Shown here: piece after piece, positions 43,874 to 52,744 of the stretch
How positions within the stretch are numbered: the first letter of the stretch is position 1
Layout of the letters: every line of letters begins with the position of its first letter
Origin: Novosphingobium pokkalii
GTDB taxonomy: Bacteria > Pseudomonadota > Alphaproteobacteria > Sphingomonadales > Sphingomonadaceae
Direction of reading: 5' to 3'
NCBI RefSeq assembly: GCF_014652855.1
Contig: NZ_BMZP01000005.1
Location: 162,702 to 226,701, forward strand
DNA: 64,000 nucleotides
Position numbers and translations under genes: made by a program
The notes under the pieces: model-generated
Told to the model about the DNA's origin: nothing
Databases searched by the model: none
Seen by the model: the letters and a program-made list of their open reading frames with translations, nothing else

Positions 43874-44974
43874 TCAGGGGATCAGCACCGCCTTCACGCA
43901 TTCGCCGCGATGCTGCGCCGCCACTGCCGCGTTGATGTCTGCCAAGGGATAGGTCTTGACCAGCCGGTCGAACGGAAACTGCCCGGCGCGATAGAGCGCG
44001 ACGAGTTCGGGGATGAAGCCCTGAAGGTCGCTGTCCCCCTCGATGATGCCCATGATGCGGTGGCCAAAGGTGATCATCCCGGCAATGTTGATCGACAGCG
44101 CATCATCGGCGCGCGGCGGCACGCCAACCAGGCCCAGCGCGCCCCGGCTGGCCAGGCTGGCCAGCGCGGTTTCCATCACGCCCACGCGGCCGCTGCTTTC
44201 CAGGGCAAAGTCCACGCCATCGGGCAGCAAGGCACGGATCGCGGCGGCCACATCGCCATCGGCCGGATCGATCGCGTCGGTCGCGCCCAGGCTCAGGCCC
44301 AGTTCGCGCCGCGCCGCGATCGGTTCCACCAGCACGATGCGGCTGCACCCGCGATGGCGCGCGGCCATCACCGCCGCCAGCCCCACCGGCCCGCCGCCGA
44401 ACACCGCTAGCGTGCTGCCCGCCGGGCAATCGAGCGAACGCAGGATCGCCCCAGCCCCGGTCTGAAGCCCGCAGCCCAGCGGTCCCATGATCGCCAGGTC
44501 GTCCCCGGCATCCACTTTCACCACGTTGCGCCGATCGGCAATGGCATGGCTGGCGAACGAAGACTGGCCGAAGAACACCGCCGTCACCGGCGCGCCGTCG
44601 CGGCTGATCGGGCTGGTTCCATCCAGGCGCGTTCCGGCGTAGTTGCGCGGCACGAATTCGCGGCAATAGCTGGGCAGGTGCTCGTCGCAGCGCGGGCAGT
44701 GCCCACAACTGGAAAAGCCCAGCACCACCGTGTCGCCCGGCGCCAGATCGGTCACCGCGCTGCCCACCGCTTCCACCACCCCGGCGCCTTCGTGGCCCAG
44801 CACGGCGGGCAAGGGCAGCGGCGCGAACTGGTCGCGAAACACCAGGTCGGTGTGGCACAGCCCCACGCCGGCAATGCGCACCAGCACTTCGTGGGGCTGG
44901 GGCGCGCCCAGGTCCACCGTTTCCACGCTGAAATCGCTGTGCGGCGCCACGGCCAGGGCAGCGGTGATCTTCAT
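43874..44974 (-). CDS. Zinc-dependent alcohol dehydrogenase (aryl/benzyl type)
   Basis: A 366-residue MDR alcohol dehydrogenase. The catalytic zinc site is GLCHTDLVFRD...GHEGAGVVEAVGS and the structural zinc lobe is CGHCPRCDEHLPSYC. The Rossmann turn is AVFGGGPVGLAAVMAA. The sequence style resembles the aryl-alcohol/benzyl-alcohol dehydrogenase branch. It is the last gene of the receptor-P450-AraC-ALDH-ADH operon, 24 nt after the aldehyde dehydrogenase, and would oxidise the alcohol produced by the P450. Substrate not determinable from sequence. Confidence 0.9.
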   Translation of the reverse strand: MKITAALAVAPHSDFSVETVDLGAPQPHEVLVRIAGVGLCHTDLVFRDQFAPLPLPAVLGHEGAGVVEAVGSAVTDLAPGDTVVLGFSSCGHCPRCDEHLPSYCREFVPRNYAGTRLDGTSPISRDGAPVTAVFFGQSSFASHAIADRRNVVKVDAGDDLAIMGPLGCGLQTGAGAILRSLDCPAGSTLAVFGGGPVGLAAVMAARHRGCSRIVLVEPIAARRELGLSLGATDAIDPADGDVAAAIRALLPDGVDFALESSGRVGVMETALASLASRGALGLVGVPPRADDALSINIAGMITFGHRIMGIIEGDSDLQGFIPELVALYRAGQFPFDRLVKTYPLADINAAVAAQHRGECVKAVLIP

Positions 44975-44998
44975 GCGGTCTTGTCCTTCTTGCGCGCG

Positions 44999-46474
44999 TT
45001 ACAGCGCCATGATCACGGATTTGGGTTCGAGATAGGCGTCCAGCACTTCGCTGCCGTTTTCCCGGCCCAGGCCAGAGGCTTTCATCCCGCCAAAGGGAAA
45101 GGCCGGATCGGCCACCAGGATGCAATTGGCAAAGACCGTGCCGGCCTCCAGCCGCGCGGCGGCATGGTGCGCGGTGGCATGATCGCGCGTCCACACGTGC
45201 GCCGCCAGGCCATAGGCGCTGTCGTTGGCCAGCGCGATCGCCTCGTCCAACTCGTCGAACGCGGTCACCGCCAGAACCGGGCCGAACACTTCCTCGCGCG
45301 CCACTTCGGCATCGGGCGGCACGTCGCGCAGCACGGTCGGCGCCAGGAAATGGCCCTGCTCGGGCAGAGCGACGGCGCGCTCCACGGCGACAATGCCCGC
45401 GTTTCGCGCCCGCGCCACGAACCCCGCCACGCGCGCATGCTGCCGGGCGCTCACCAGCGGCCCGAGCTGGCTGGCCCGGTCGCCGCTCATCCCCAGGCGC
45501 AGCGCGGCGCCCACGTCGGCCAGGCCGCTCAGCACCTGCTCATGGACCGAGCGATGCACATAGGCGCGCGACCCGGCATAGCAGATCTGCCCGCTGTTGA
45601 AGAAACAGCCCATCGCCACTTGCGGGATCGCCTGGGCCAGATCGGCATCGGCGCAGACGATCGAGGGAGACTTGCCGCCCAGTTCCAGCGTCACGCGCTT
45701 GAAATCGGGCACGCTGGCGGCCAGGATCGCGCCGCCCGTGGCGGTCGATCCGGTGAACGCCACCTTGGCCACATCGGGATGGCGCGACAGCGCCGCGCCG
45801 GTGGCGCCATCGCCGGTCAGCACGGTAAACACGCCGGGCGGAAAGCCCACGCTGCGCGCCAGTTCGGCCAGGCGCAACGCCGAAAGCGGGGTTTCCGCTG
45901 CCGGCTTCAGGATCAGCGTGCACCCCGCCGCCAGCGCCGGGGCGATCTTCCACATCGCCAGCACCAGCGGGAAATTCCACGGCGTGATCGCCGCCACCAC
46001 GCCCACCGGCTCGCGCCGGGTGTACACGTGCCAGTTGCCCGGCGTGACGCTCAGCGTGCCGGCCCGGCCGGCCAGCTTGGAAGGCCATCCGGCATAGACG
46101 CGCAGCCAGGCAATGGCGGAAGGGATGTCGACCGTCTCAGTCATCGTCACCGGCTTGCCGGTGTCGAGCGATTCCAGCGCGGCCAGGCGCGGCAGATCGG
46201 CCTCCATCGCGTCGGCCAGGCGATGCAGCAGGCGCTCACGGGCCAGCGGGGCAAGATCGCGCCAGGCCGGCGCCACCAGCGCGGCGCGCGCGGCGGCCAC
46301 GGCCGCGTCCACCGCCGCTTCGCCCGCCACCGGCACCTGGGCAAAGACCGCGCCGGTGCACGGGTCTTCCACATCCACCGCGCCGTTTTCGGGCAAGGCA
46401 TCATCCCCCACCCGCAGGCGCAAGTCCGGCAGGGCAAGGTCGGCAAAGCCGGGCTGCATGGTCATCGCGTTCAA
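44999..46474 (-). CDS. NAD(P)-dependent aldehyde dehydrogenase
   Basis: A 491-residue ALDH superfamily enzyme. The catalytic Cys is in FFNSGQICYAGSR and the general-base Glu in VTLELGGKSPSIV; ITPWNFPLVLAMWKIAPALAAG and FTGSTATGGAILAAS bind the cofactor. It probably converts the aldehyde from the neighbouring alcohol dehydrogenase to a carboxylic acid. The start MNAMTMQ overlaps the araC-type gene by 4 nt. Confidence 0.93.
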   Translation of the reverse strand: MNAMTMQPGFADLALPDLRLRVGDDALPENGAVDVEDPCTGAVFAQVPVAGEAAVDAAVAAARAALVAPAWRDLAPLARERLLHRLADAMEADLPRLAALESLDTGKPVTMTETVDIPSAIAWLRVYAGWPSKLAGRAGTLSVTPGNWHVYTRREPVGVVAAITPWNFPLVLAMWKIAPALAAGCTLILKPAAETPLSALRLAELARSVGFPPGVFTVLTGDGATGAALSRHPDVAKVAFTGSTATGGAILAASVPDFKRVTLELGGKSPSIVCADADLAQAIPQVAMGCFFNSGQICYAGSRAYVHRSVHEQVLSGLADVGAALRLGMSGDRASQLGPLVSARQHARVAGFVARARNAGIVAVERAVALPEQGHFLAPTVLRDVPPDAEVAREEVFGPVLAVTAFDELDEAIALANDSAYGLAAHVWTRDHATAHHAAARLEAGTVFANCILVADPAFPFGGMKASGLGRENGSEVLDAYLEPKSVIMAL

Positions 46475-47391
46475 TTCCTGGTGCGTTTGCGAAAATCGCT
46501 GGGCGCCTCGCCGGTGAACTGGCGAAAGGCGCGGGTGAAATGGCTCTGGCTGGTAAAGCCCAGGCTTTCGGAAATCGCCGCGATGGACAGGTCGCTCTGG
46601 TGCAGCATCTGCTGCGCCTTATCCAGGCGGGTCTTCATCACATATTGGTGCGGCGTAAGGCCGGTGGCCTTGCGGAACACCCGGCAGAAGTGCGACGGCG
46701 TCAGCCCCGCCACGGCCGACATTTCCTCCAGCGAATGCTGCGCTTCGGGCTTTTGCAGGATCGCATTCATCACGTGATGGATGCGATAGGACGAGAACGA
46801 GGAAATCGGGATGTCCTGCGCCGTCACCGAATTGGCCCCGCGCAGGATATGCGCCTTCAGCGCATTGACCAGCGCACCGATATAGACCTCGCGCTCCGGG
46901 CTTTGCGGGGCATAGAGTTCGGAAAGCACCTGCCGCGTCAGCGCCGCACCCAGGGGATCGGAAAAGGCAAAGCGCATGGTGCGGAACTGGTCGGCCGCCG
47001 GCGCCTGCTGCAATTGCTGCGACGAGACGCTCAGCGTCACCACGTCCAGCTCGCCATCCACCAGCCAGCCGGTCTGCTGCCCCGAAGGCACGATCGTGGC
47101 GCAGCCGGGCATCGAGGCGTGCTCGCTCCACCCGCCGTTCAGCCAGGTGCGGTTGTGCTGCTGCCCGGCGATATGCATGGTATAGAGCGGCTCGGGCAAC
47201 GCGGGCACGGTGTACGATCCCACGAACTGCCGCCAGCGGCACAGTTGCCAGCCATCCGCACGCGAACCCAGTTGCATGTCCGGCCCGCGCCCCAGCGCAT
47301 CGGCGATGATCGCCTCGCTGGTCCCGGCCGGGTTGAACCGCGGCATTTCCTGCATCCCGTTTCTCCCACCGCGCGGTGTGGCCTGGTTCAT
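46471..47391 (-). CDS. AraC-family transcriptional regulator
   Basis: A 306-residue regulator with an N-terminal ligand-sensing part and a C-terminal double helix-turn-helix: SLEEMSAVAGLTPSHFCRVFRKATGLTPHQYVMKTRL and LSIAAISESLGFTSQSHFTRAFRQFTGEAPSDFRK. The ATG at 47391 overlaps the P450 stop by 4 nt; another possible start is 47355 (MQEMPRF). Its position in the middle of the operon means it is made with the enzymes it probably controls, suggesting autoregulation by the substrate. Confidence 0.9.
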   Translation of the reverse strand: MNQATPRGGRNGMQEMPRFNPAGTSEAIIADALGRGPDMQLGSRADGWQLCRWRQFVGSYTVPALPEPLYTMHIAGQQHNRTWLNGGWSEHASMPGCATIVPSGQQTGWLVDGELDVVTLSVSSQQLQQAPAADQFRTMRFAFSDPLGAALTRQVLSELYAPQSPEREVYIGALVNALKAHILRGANSVTAQDIPISSFSSYRIHHVMNAILQKPEAQHSLEEMSAVAGLTPSHFCRVFRKATGLTPHQYVMKTRLDKAQQMLHQSDLSIAAISESLGFTSQSHFTRAFRQFTGEAPSDFRKRTRN

Positions 47392-48644
47392 CCTGCCACC
47401 AGCTTCACATCCAGGTTCTTGAGCCCGTTGATGAAGTTGGACCGGAACCGGCGCGGGGTGGAGACCAGCTCGAACCCCTTGACCCGTTCCGCCAGCAGGC
47501 GAAACGCCACCCGCAACTGCATTTCCGCCAGGCGCGAACCGATGCACACGTGCTGGCCGCTCCCGAACCCCAGATGCTGGATGTTTCCCCGCGTGATGTC
47601 AAAGGCATCGGGATCGGCAAAAGCCGCCGGATCGCGATTGGCGGCGGTGTACCACAGCACCACCTTGTCGCCCTTGGCAATGCGCTGGCCGCCCAGTTCG
47701 GTGTCGGCGGTGGCGGTGCGGCGCATGTGCATCACCGGGCTGGCGTGGCGCACCATCTCGCGCACGGCGGCGGTCAGGATCGCGGGATCGTCGCGCACCA
47801 TCTGCCACTGTTCGGGCGCGCGGGCGAAATTGACCACGCTGTGGCTCAGCGAATTGCGCGTGGTCTCGTTCGCGCCCACCAGCGCCAGGATCATGTTGCC
47901 CACGAAATCGCGGAACTGCGGCGGGCGGCCATCGATCTGCGCATTGGCCAACAGCGTTGCCAGGTCCGCGCCGGGCTGGTCGCGCCGCGTCTCGAACAGG
48001 CTCTGCATCAGGGCAAAGAAGCTGCCCAGCACCTGCGCCATCTGCTCCGGGCTCTGGCGGAATTCCGGGTCGTCCTCGCCGACAAAGGCATTGGTCCAGT
48101 CATAGAGATCGTGCCAGCTGATCTCGGGCGGCAGGTCGAACAGCTCGCACAGCGTCATCAGCGGCAGCGGCGCCGACAGCGCCTGGACCAGGTCAACCGG
48201 CTCTCCCGCCGGGATGGCATCGAGCAGCGCCCGGCAGCGCTGCGTGATGCGCTCCTCGATCCCGGCGAGCCGGCCCGGCGCCACCGCCGGCATCATGATC
48301 TTGCGATACTGGGTGTGCACCGGCGGATCGACCGAGATGAACGGAATGCCGATCGCGCTTTCCCCCGCCCCGGTCAGGCCCACTTCGTTCTCGTTGAAAA
48401 TCCGGTGCCCGCCATTGGCATGGGCAGACGAGAACAGCAGCGGCTGGCGCGACACCTCGACAATGTCGGCATAGCGCAGCACCGCCCAGAAGCCCGGCCC
48501 GTCGCTTTCCGGGTTCCAATAGACCGGCTCCGTCGCGCGCACCTGGGCAAACAGGTCGTGCGGCACGCCTTGCACGTAGAGATCGGGATTCTTGAAATCG
48601 GGCCGGGTTGCGGTTGACGTGGCCATGACCGGAGTATCCTGCAT
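47388..48644 (-). CDS. Bacterial cytochrome P450
   Basis: A 418-residue soluble class I-type P450. The heme loop is LGFGSGQHVCIGSRLAEMQL with the thiolate Cys367; the I-helix oxygen-activation motif is LALVGANETTRNSLS; the ExxR motif is in AVREMVRHASPV. The start MQDTPVMATS overlaps the last base of the receptor stop (TGATG), and a second ATG (48626) is possible. No ferredoxin or ferredoxin reductase is encoded nearby, so redox partners come from elsewhere. Subfamily and substrate are not clear to me; terpenoid or aromatic hydroxylation would fit the operon. Confidence 0.92.
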   Translation of the reverse strand: MQDTPVMATSTATRPDFKNPDLYVQGVPHDLFAQVRATEPVYWNPESDGPGFWAVLRYADIVEVSRQPLLFSSAHANGGHRIFNENEVGLTGAGESAIGIPFISVDPPVHTQYRKIMMPAVAPGRLAGIEERITQRCRALLDAIPAGEPVDLVQALSAPLPLMTLCELFDLPPEISWHDLYDWTNAFVGEDDPEFRQSPEQMAQVLGSFFALMQSLFETRRDQPGADLATLLANAQIDGRPPQFRDFVGNMILALVGANETTRNSLSHSVVNFARAPEQWQMVRDDPAILTAAVREMVRHASPVMHMRRTATADTELGGQRIAKGDKVVLWYTAANRDPAAFADPDAFDITRGNIQHLGFGSGQHVCIGSRLAEMQLRVAFRLLAERVKGFELVSTPRRFRSNFINGLKNLDVKLVAG

Positions 48645-50917
48645 CAGAACGTGACCTTGGCACTCGCGCCAAACGTGCGCGGTGCCGATTGCACCAGGAA
48701 GTTGTAGGGGAAGCCCGCCCCGCGCAGATCCAGCCCATAGGCATAAGTGCGGGCATTGAAGGCATTCTTGATCCACGCGCGCAGTTGCAGGTTGGCGTGC
48801 TGCCAGGTGATCTGCCCGTTCACCTTGGCATTGGCGTCCTGCTGCAACTCGGCATTGTTCTGCGCCGTGCCGGCCGCGTTGGTCAGGTTGAACGGCGTGA
48901 AATACTGGTGCCCGGCATACGCCACGTTGGGCGACAGCGTCACGCGATCCACGCCGCTGTCGAGCAGCACCACGTCCGCGCCGATCTGCGCCGTGACATG
49001 GGGCGCGAACGGCAGGTCGTTGCCGGCCAGGTTCGTGCCCTGGAGCGTCAGTTCCTTGTACTTGGCATGCAGCAGGCCGATCGAGCCGTTGATCGAAAAG
49101 CGGTTGCTCGGCGTCCAGGTGAATTCCCCTTCCGCGCCATAGATTTCCGATTTCGGCGCATTGACCAGGATCGAAACCGGGCCGGGCCGCGTGTCCTGCA
49201 ACTGCTGGTTGGAATAATCGTAATAGAACGCAGCGGTGGAGAAAGAGAGCGTGCGGTCCAGCGCCCGGCCCTTCAGCCCCACTTCATAGGCATTGACCGT
49301 TTCCGGCTTGACGAAGTTGATCCCGGCCGAAGAGGTGTAGGAACCGCCGTTGAACGCGCCCGAGCGATAGCCGCGGTTGTAGCTGACATAGGCCAGCATG
49401 CCGCTATCCCACTTGTAGCTCAGCGCAGCGCGCCCGGTGAAAGCGTTGTTGTTGCCATCCAGGTTATAGCGCGCGGTGGGATCATAGGCGCAAGTGCCCG
49501 CTGCCGTGACACACGGCACGGTGGTGGCCAGCGGCGTCTCGCCCGCGCCGAACCCGCCGGCAAAGAGATAGGCATAGCCATCGCGATAGCGCGCCTTGTC
49601 AGAGGTATAGCGCCCGCCCAGGGTCAGCGTCAGGTTGCGCGTCAGGCTGTAATCCCCTTGCGTGAACCCGGCGATGGAAAAGCGGCTCTGGCGGAAGTGC
49701 TGGAAAAACCCGCCGTTCACGCCCGCGCCCAGCGCGCTGCCGATGTTGAAATCGTTGTCGGTGATCGTGCGGTCCCAGCCATAGAACACGCCCGCCACCA
49801 GCTTGAGCTTGTCAGAGGAATAGTTGACGCGCGCTTCCTCGGCAAACTGACGGAAGTTCGATTTCCAGTTGATGTAGAGAATGTCTGCCGGGGCGCCGTC
49901 GGCGTTCTGCCCCATGTCCAGGCTGCCGCCGTCGTACGACGTGATCGAGGTCAGCGTCACCGCCGGCGAAAGTTCATAGGAAACATTGGCCGCCACGCCC
50001 CAGGCGCGGGTGCGAAATTGGCCCAGGTTCTTTTCGTTGATGTCAAAGAAGCCCAGCCCCGCCCGCGCCGATTGCAGGCCGATCGTGCCCGCCCCGGTGG
50101 GATTGTCCCGCCCGGCATAGGCGCGGATCTTGATGTCGAGGCCCGAGCCGGTCGGCTTGATGCGCAGCGCCACGCGGCCTTGCAGCGTGTCCTGGCTCAT
50201 CGCATCGCGCCCGCCGGGATAGACGTTGTGGATCTGCCCGTCGCCCTTCACATAGTTGACCGCCGCGCGCAGCCCCACCTGGTCATCGGCCAGCGTGGTT
50301 TCCGCCGCCGCCTGCGCGGTGAAGGTGTTGAAGTTGCCATAGCCCACTTCGGCATAGCCGTTGCTACCCGAAAGCGAAGGCGCGCGGGTGATGAAGTTGA
50401 TCGCCCCGCCGGTGGTGTTGCGGCCAAACAGCGTGCCCTGCGGCCCGCGCAGCACTTCCACGCGGTCCAGGTCGAACAGGCCCATGCCATGGCTGGCGCG
50501 CGCGGCCAGATAGACGTCGTCCATATAGACGCCCACCGGCGAAACCTGGTTGGAATTGTACTCGTTGGCGACGGAAATGCCGCGCATCGAGAAATTGGGC
50601 TGCGCCGCGCCGAAATTGGTGCTGACCTGAAGGTTGGGCACCGCCTGCGCCAGGTTGGCCGAATTGGTCACGCCCTTGGCCGCCAGACCCTGGGCCGAAA
50701 CCGCCGAGATCGCCAGCGGCACATCCATCACCGATTGCGCGCGGCGCTGCGCGGTCACCACGATTTCACCCACGGCCGGTGCCGATGTCGGTGCCGCGGC
50801 CGGATCCTGGGCCGCAGGGGCATCGTCGGCCAGAGCCGGGTTTGCCACCATCGTGGCCGTGGCCAGCGCCGCCAGGCTGGCCAATCCGTGAAACGGCGCG
50901 CGGACAGATGCCTTCAT
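48644..50917 (-). CDS. TonB-dependent receptor, first gene of the P450 operon
   Basis: A 757-residue outer-membrane receptor with a signal peptide (LASLAALATATMVANPALA, cleavage after about residue 30), a TonB box-like EIVVTAQRR, the plug (VPLAISAVSAQGL...VEVLRGPQGTLFGRNTTGGAINFITR) and a 22-strand barrel ending GASAKVTF. This sphingomonad-abundant subtype is often linked to uptake of hydrophobic or complex organic compounds rather than siderophores. Direct coupling to a P450 gene supports uptake of the P450 substrate, which is inference. Confidence 0.95.
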   Translation of the reverse strand: MKASVRAPFHGLASLAALATATMVANPALADDAPAAQDPAAAPTSAPAVGEIVVTAQRRAQSVMDVPLAISAVSAQGLAAKGVTNSANLAQAVPNLQVSTNFGAAQPNFSMRGISVANEYNSNQVSPVGVYMDDVYLAARASHGMGLFDLDRVEVLRGPQGTLFGRNTTGGAINFITRAPSLSGSNGYAEVGYGNFNTFTAQAAAETTLADDQVGLRAAVNYVKGDGQIHNVYPGGRDAMSQDTLQGRVALRIKPTGSGLDIKIRAYAGRDNPTGAGTIGLQSARAGLGFFDINEKNLGQFRTRAWGVAANVSYELSPAVTLTSITSYDGGSLDMGQNADGAPADILYINWKSNFRQFAEEARVNYSSDKLKLVAGVFYGWDRTITDNDFNIGSALGAGVNGGFFQHFRQSRFSIAGFTQGDYSLTRNLTLTLGGRYTSDKARYRDGYAYLFAGGFGAGETPLATTVPCVTAAGTCAYDPTARYNLDGNNNAFTGRAALSYKWDSGMLAYVSYNRGYRSGAFNGGSYTSSAGINFVKPETVNAYEVGLKGRALDRTLSFSTAAFYYDYSNQQLQDTRPGPVSILVNAPKSEIYGAEGEFTWTPSNRFSINGSIGLLHAKYKELTLQGTNLAGNDLPFAPHVTAQIGADVVLLDSGVDRVTLSPNVAYAGHQYFTPFNLTNAAGTAQNNAELQQDANAKVNGQITWQHANLQLRAWIKNAFNARTYAYGLDLRGAGFPYNFLVQSAPRTFGASAKVTF

Positions 50918-51160
50918 GATTCCTCTCCTCCCGCTGCTTGTGCAGCCGGGCCTTTCTTGTTGTTGGCGTGCGTCGGCGCTTGGGATGCACCGCTCTCACG
51001 CTGCTTTTCTAGCCGGGCGCGGCGGGGCTGGCTTTAGTCGTGGTTGTCGCCGTTTTGTGCATTTCCTGCTCTGCGCTTGCCTGATCGTGCGCCGCGCGGC
51101 TTGTCGGGCGCATGGCCGGGGGCAGCGAACCCCGGCGCCAACGATGGAGAGGAAGCGCCC
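50918..51160. other. Divergent promoter region, receptor operon / acyl-CoA synthetase
   Basis: The 243-bp space between the divergent genes should hold both promoters and the AraC site. The receptor gene has GGAGAGGAA close to its ATG on the minus strand. I see no convincing -35/-10 pair or AraC direct repeat by eye, and no PpsR-type box. Confidence 0.4.
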
Positions 51161-52723
51161 GTGTTCCACCCCCGCGCCCATGCCCAGGCCACGCCGGAAA
51201 AGGCCGCCTGCGTGTTCGCCGATGCCACCGCCGGGCAGGCTCCCGTGCTGAACTATGCCGCGCTGGAAAGCGCCGCCAATCGCGGAGCCCAGGCGCTGCG
51301 GCGCCTTGGCCTGGCGCGCGGCGAGGGCATGGCCCTGATGCTCGACAACACCGCAGAGGTCTTCACCATCGGCTGGGCGGCCGAGCGGGCCGGGCTGTAC
51401 TGCACCAGCATTTCCACCCGGCTGAGCCCGGCGGACGCGGCCTATATCGTTGCCGACAGCGGCGCGCGGGTGCTCGTGGTATCCGATCGCCTCGCCCCGC
51501 TCGCCAGCCGAATCGCGCAGGCGCTGGCCGCGCAGGGCCACACCGGGGCCACGGTGATGCTCGCCGGCGCCGGCGAAGCCGGCCTGCCCGGCTGGGCGCC
51601 GCTGGTCGCGGCCATGCCCGATGCGCCGATCGCCGATGAAAGCCCGGGCACCGACATGCTCTATTCCTCGGGCACCACCGGGCGGCCCAAGGGCGTCAAG
51701 CCCGCGCTGCCCACCGGCGCGCTGGGCGATCCCACGCCGCTGCTGCGCATGGGCCAGGCGCTCTATGGCATGGACGGTGACACGGTCTACCTTTCCACCT
51801 CACCGCTCTATCACGCGGCCCCGCTGCGCTGGGCGATGACCATCCAGCGTCTGGGCGGCACGGTGGTGGTGATGGACAAGTTCGATGCCCAGAGCGCGCT
51901 TGCCCTCGTCGCGCGCTGGCGCGTCACTCACGGTACCTGGGTGCCCACCCATTTCGTGCGCCTGCTCAAGCTCGATCCCGACCAGCGCGCGGCGCACGAC
52001 CTGTCGTCCATGCGCGCCGCGATCCACGCCGGCGCGCCCTGCCCGGTGGCGGTCAAGCAGGCGATGATCGACTGGTGGGGGCCGATCGTCCACGAATACT
52101 ATTCCGGCACGGAAATGTGCGGCATCACCGCGCTTAGCGCCCACGAATGGCTGGCCCATCCCGGCTCGGTCGGCCGCGCCGTGCTGGGCGATGTCCACAT
52201 CCTCGATGACAACGGCGAGGAACTGCCCACCGGCACGCCCGGCAACGTCCATTTCGCCAATGGACCGGCCTTTGCCTATCACAACGATCCGGCCAAGACC
52301 GCCGCCGCCCTCTCACCCCAGGGCTGGGCCACGCTGGGCGACATCGGCTATCTCGATGCCGAAGGCTTTCTCTATCTCACTGATCGCAAGCACTTCATGA
52401 TCATCTCGGGCGGGGTCAACATCTACCCCCAGGAAATCGAGAACCACCTCATCACCCACCCCGCCGTGGCCGACGTCGCGGTGGTCGGCGCGCCCGATGC
52501 CGATCTGGGCGAAGTGGCCGTGGCGGTGATCCAGCCCGCGCCCGGCGTGGCGGCAGACGAGGCGCTCGCCGCCCGCCTCATCGCCGAAACCCGCGCCGCC
52601 CTCGGCCCGATCAAGACGCCCAAGCGCGTGCTGTTCCGTTCCGCCCTGCCGCGCGAGCCCACGGGCAAGCTGCTCAAGGCCAGCCTGATCGCCGAACTGC
52701 GCGAGGCGGCGCCAGTCGGTTGA
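51161..52723 (+). CDS. Acyl-CoA synthetase (AMP-forming)
   Basis: A 520-residue ANL-superfamily ligase. The phosphate-binding motif is MLYSSGTTGRPKGVK, followed by YYSGTEMCGIT (A5 region), GWATLGDIGYLDAEGFLYLTDRKHFMIISGGVNIYPQEIE (A7-A8) and the catalytic Lys in PTGKLLK. GTG at 51161 has AGAGGAA 6 nt upstream; the open frame further upstream is not conserved-looking. Divergent from the P450 operon, it would activate the acid produced by the ALDH for beta-oxidation-type breakdown. Acid specificity unknown. Confidence 0.92.
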   Translation: MFHPRAHAQATPEKAACVFADATAGQAPVLNYAALESAANRGAQALRRLGLARGEGMALMLDNTAEVFTIGWAAERAGLYCTSISTRLSPADAAYIVADSGARVLVVSDRLAPLASRIAQALAAQGHTGATVMLAGAGEAGLPGWAPLVAAMPDAPIADESPGTDMLYSSGTTGRPKGVKPALPTGALGDPTPLLRMGQALYGMDGDTVYLSTSPLYHAAPLRWAMTIQRLGGTVVVMDKFDAQSALALVARWRVTHGTWVPTHFVRLLKLDPDQRAAHDLSSMRAAIHAGAPCPVAVKQAMIDWWGPIVHEYYSGTEMCGITALSAHEWLAHPGSVGRAVLGDVHILDDNGEELPTGTPGNVHFANGPAFAYHNDPAKTAAALSPQGWATLGDIGYLDAEGFLYLTDRKHFMIISGGVNIYPQEIENHLITHPAVADVAVVGAPDADLGEVAVAVIQPAPGVAADEALAARLIAETRAALGPIKTPKRVLFRSALPREPTGKLLKASLIAELREAAPVG

Positions 52724-52729
52724 AGCAAC

Positions 52730-52742
52730 CCCGCAGCGCGGG
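52730..52742. terminator. Short shared hairpin between convergent genes
   Basis: CCCGC-AGC-GCGGG fills most of the 21-nt gap between the acyl-CoA synthetase and MFS stop codons. It has no U-tract; a bidirectional terminator role is suggested by position only. Confidence 0.4.
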
Positions 52743-52744
52743 AA

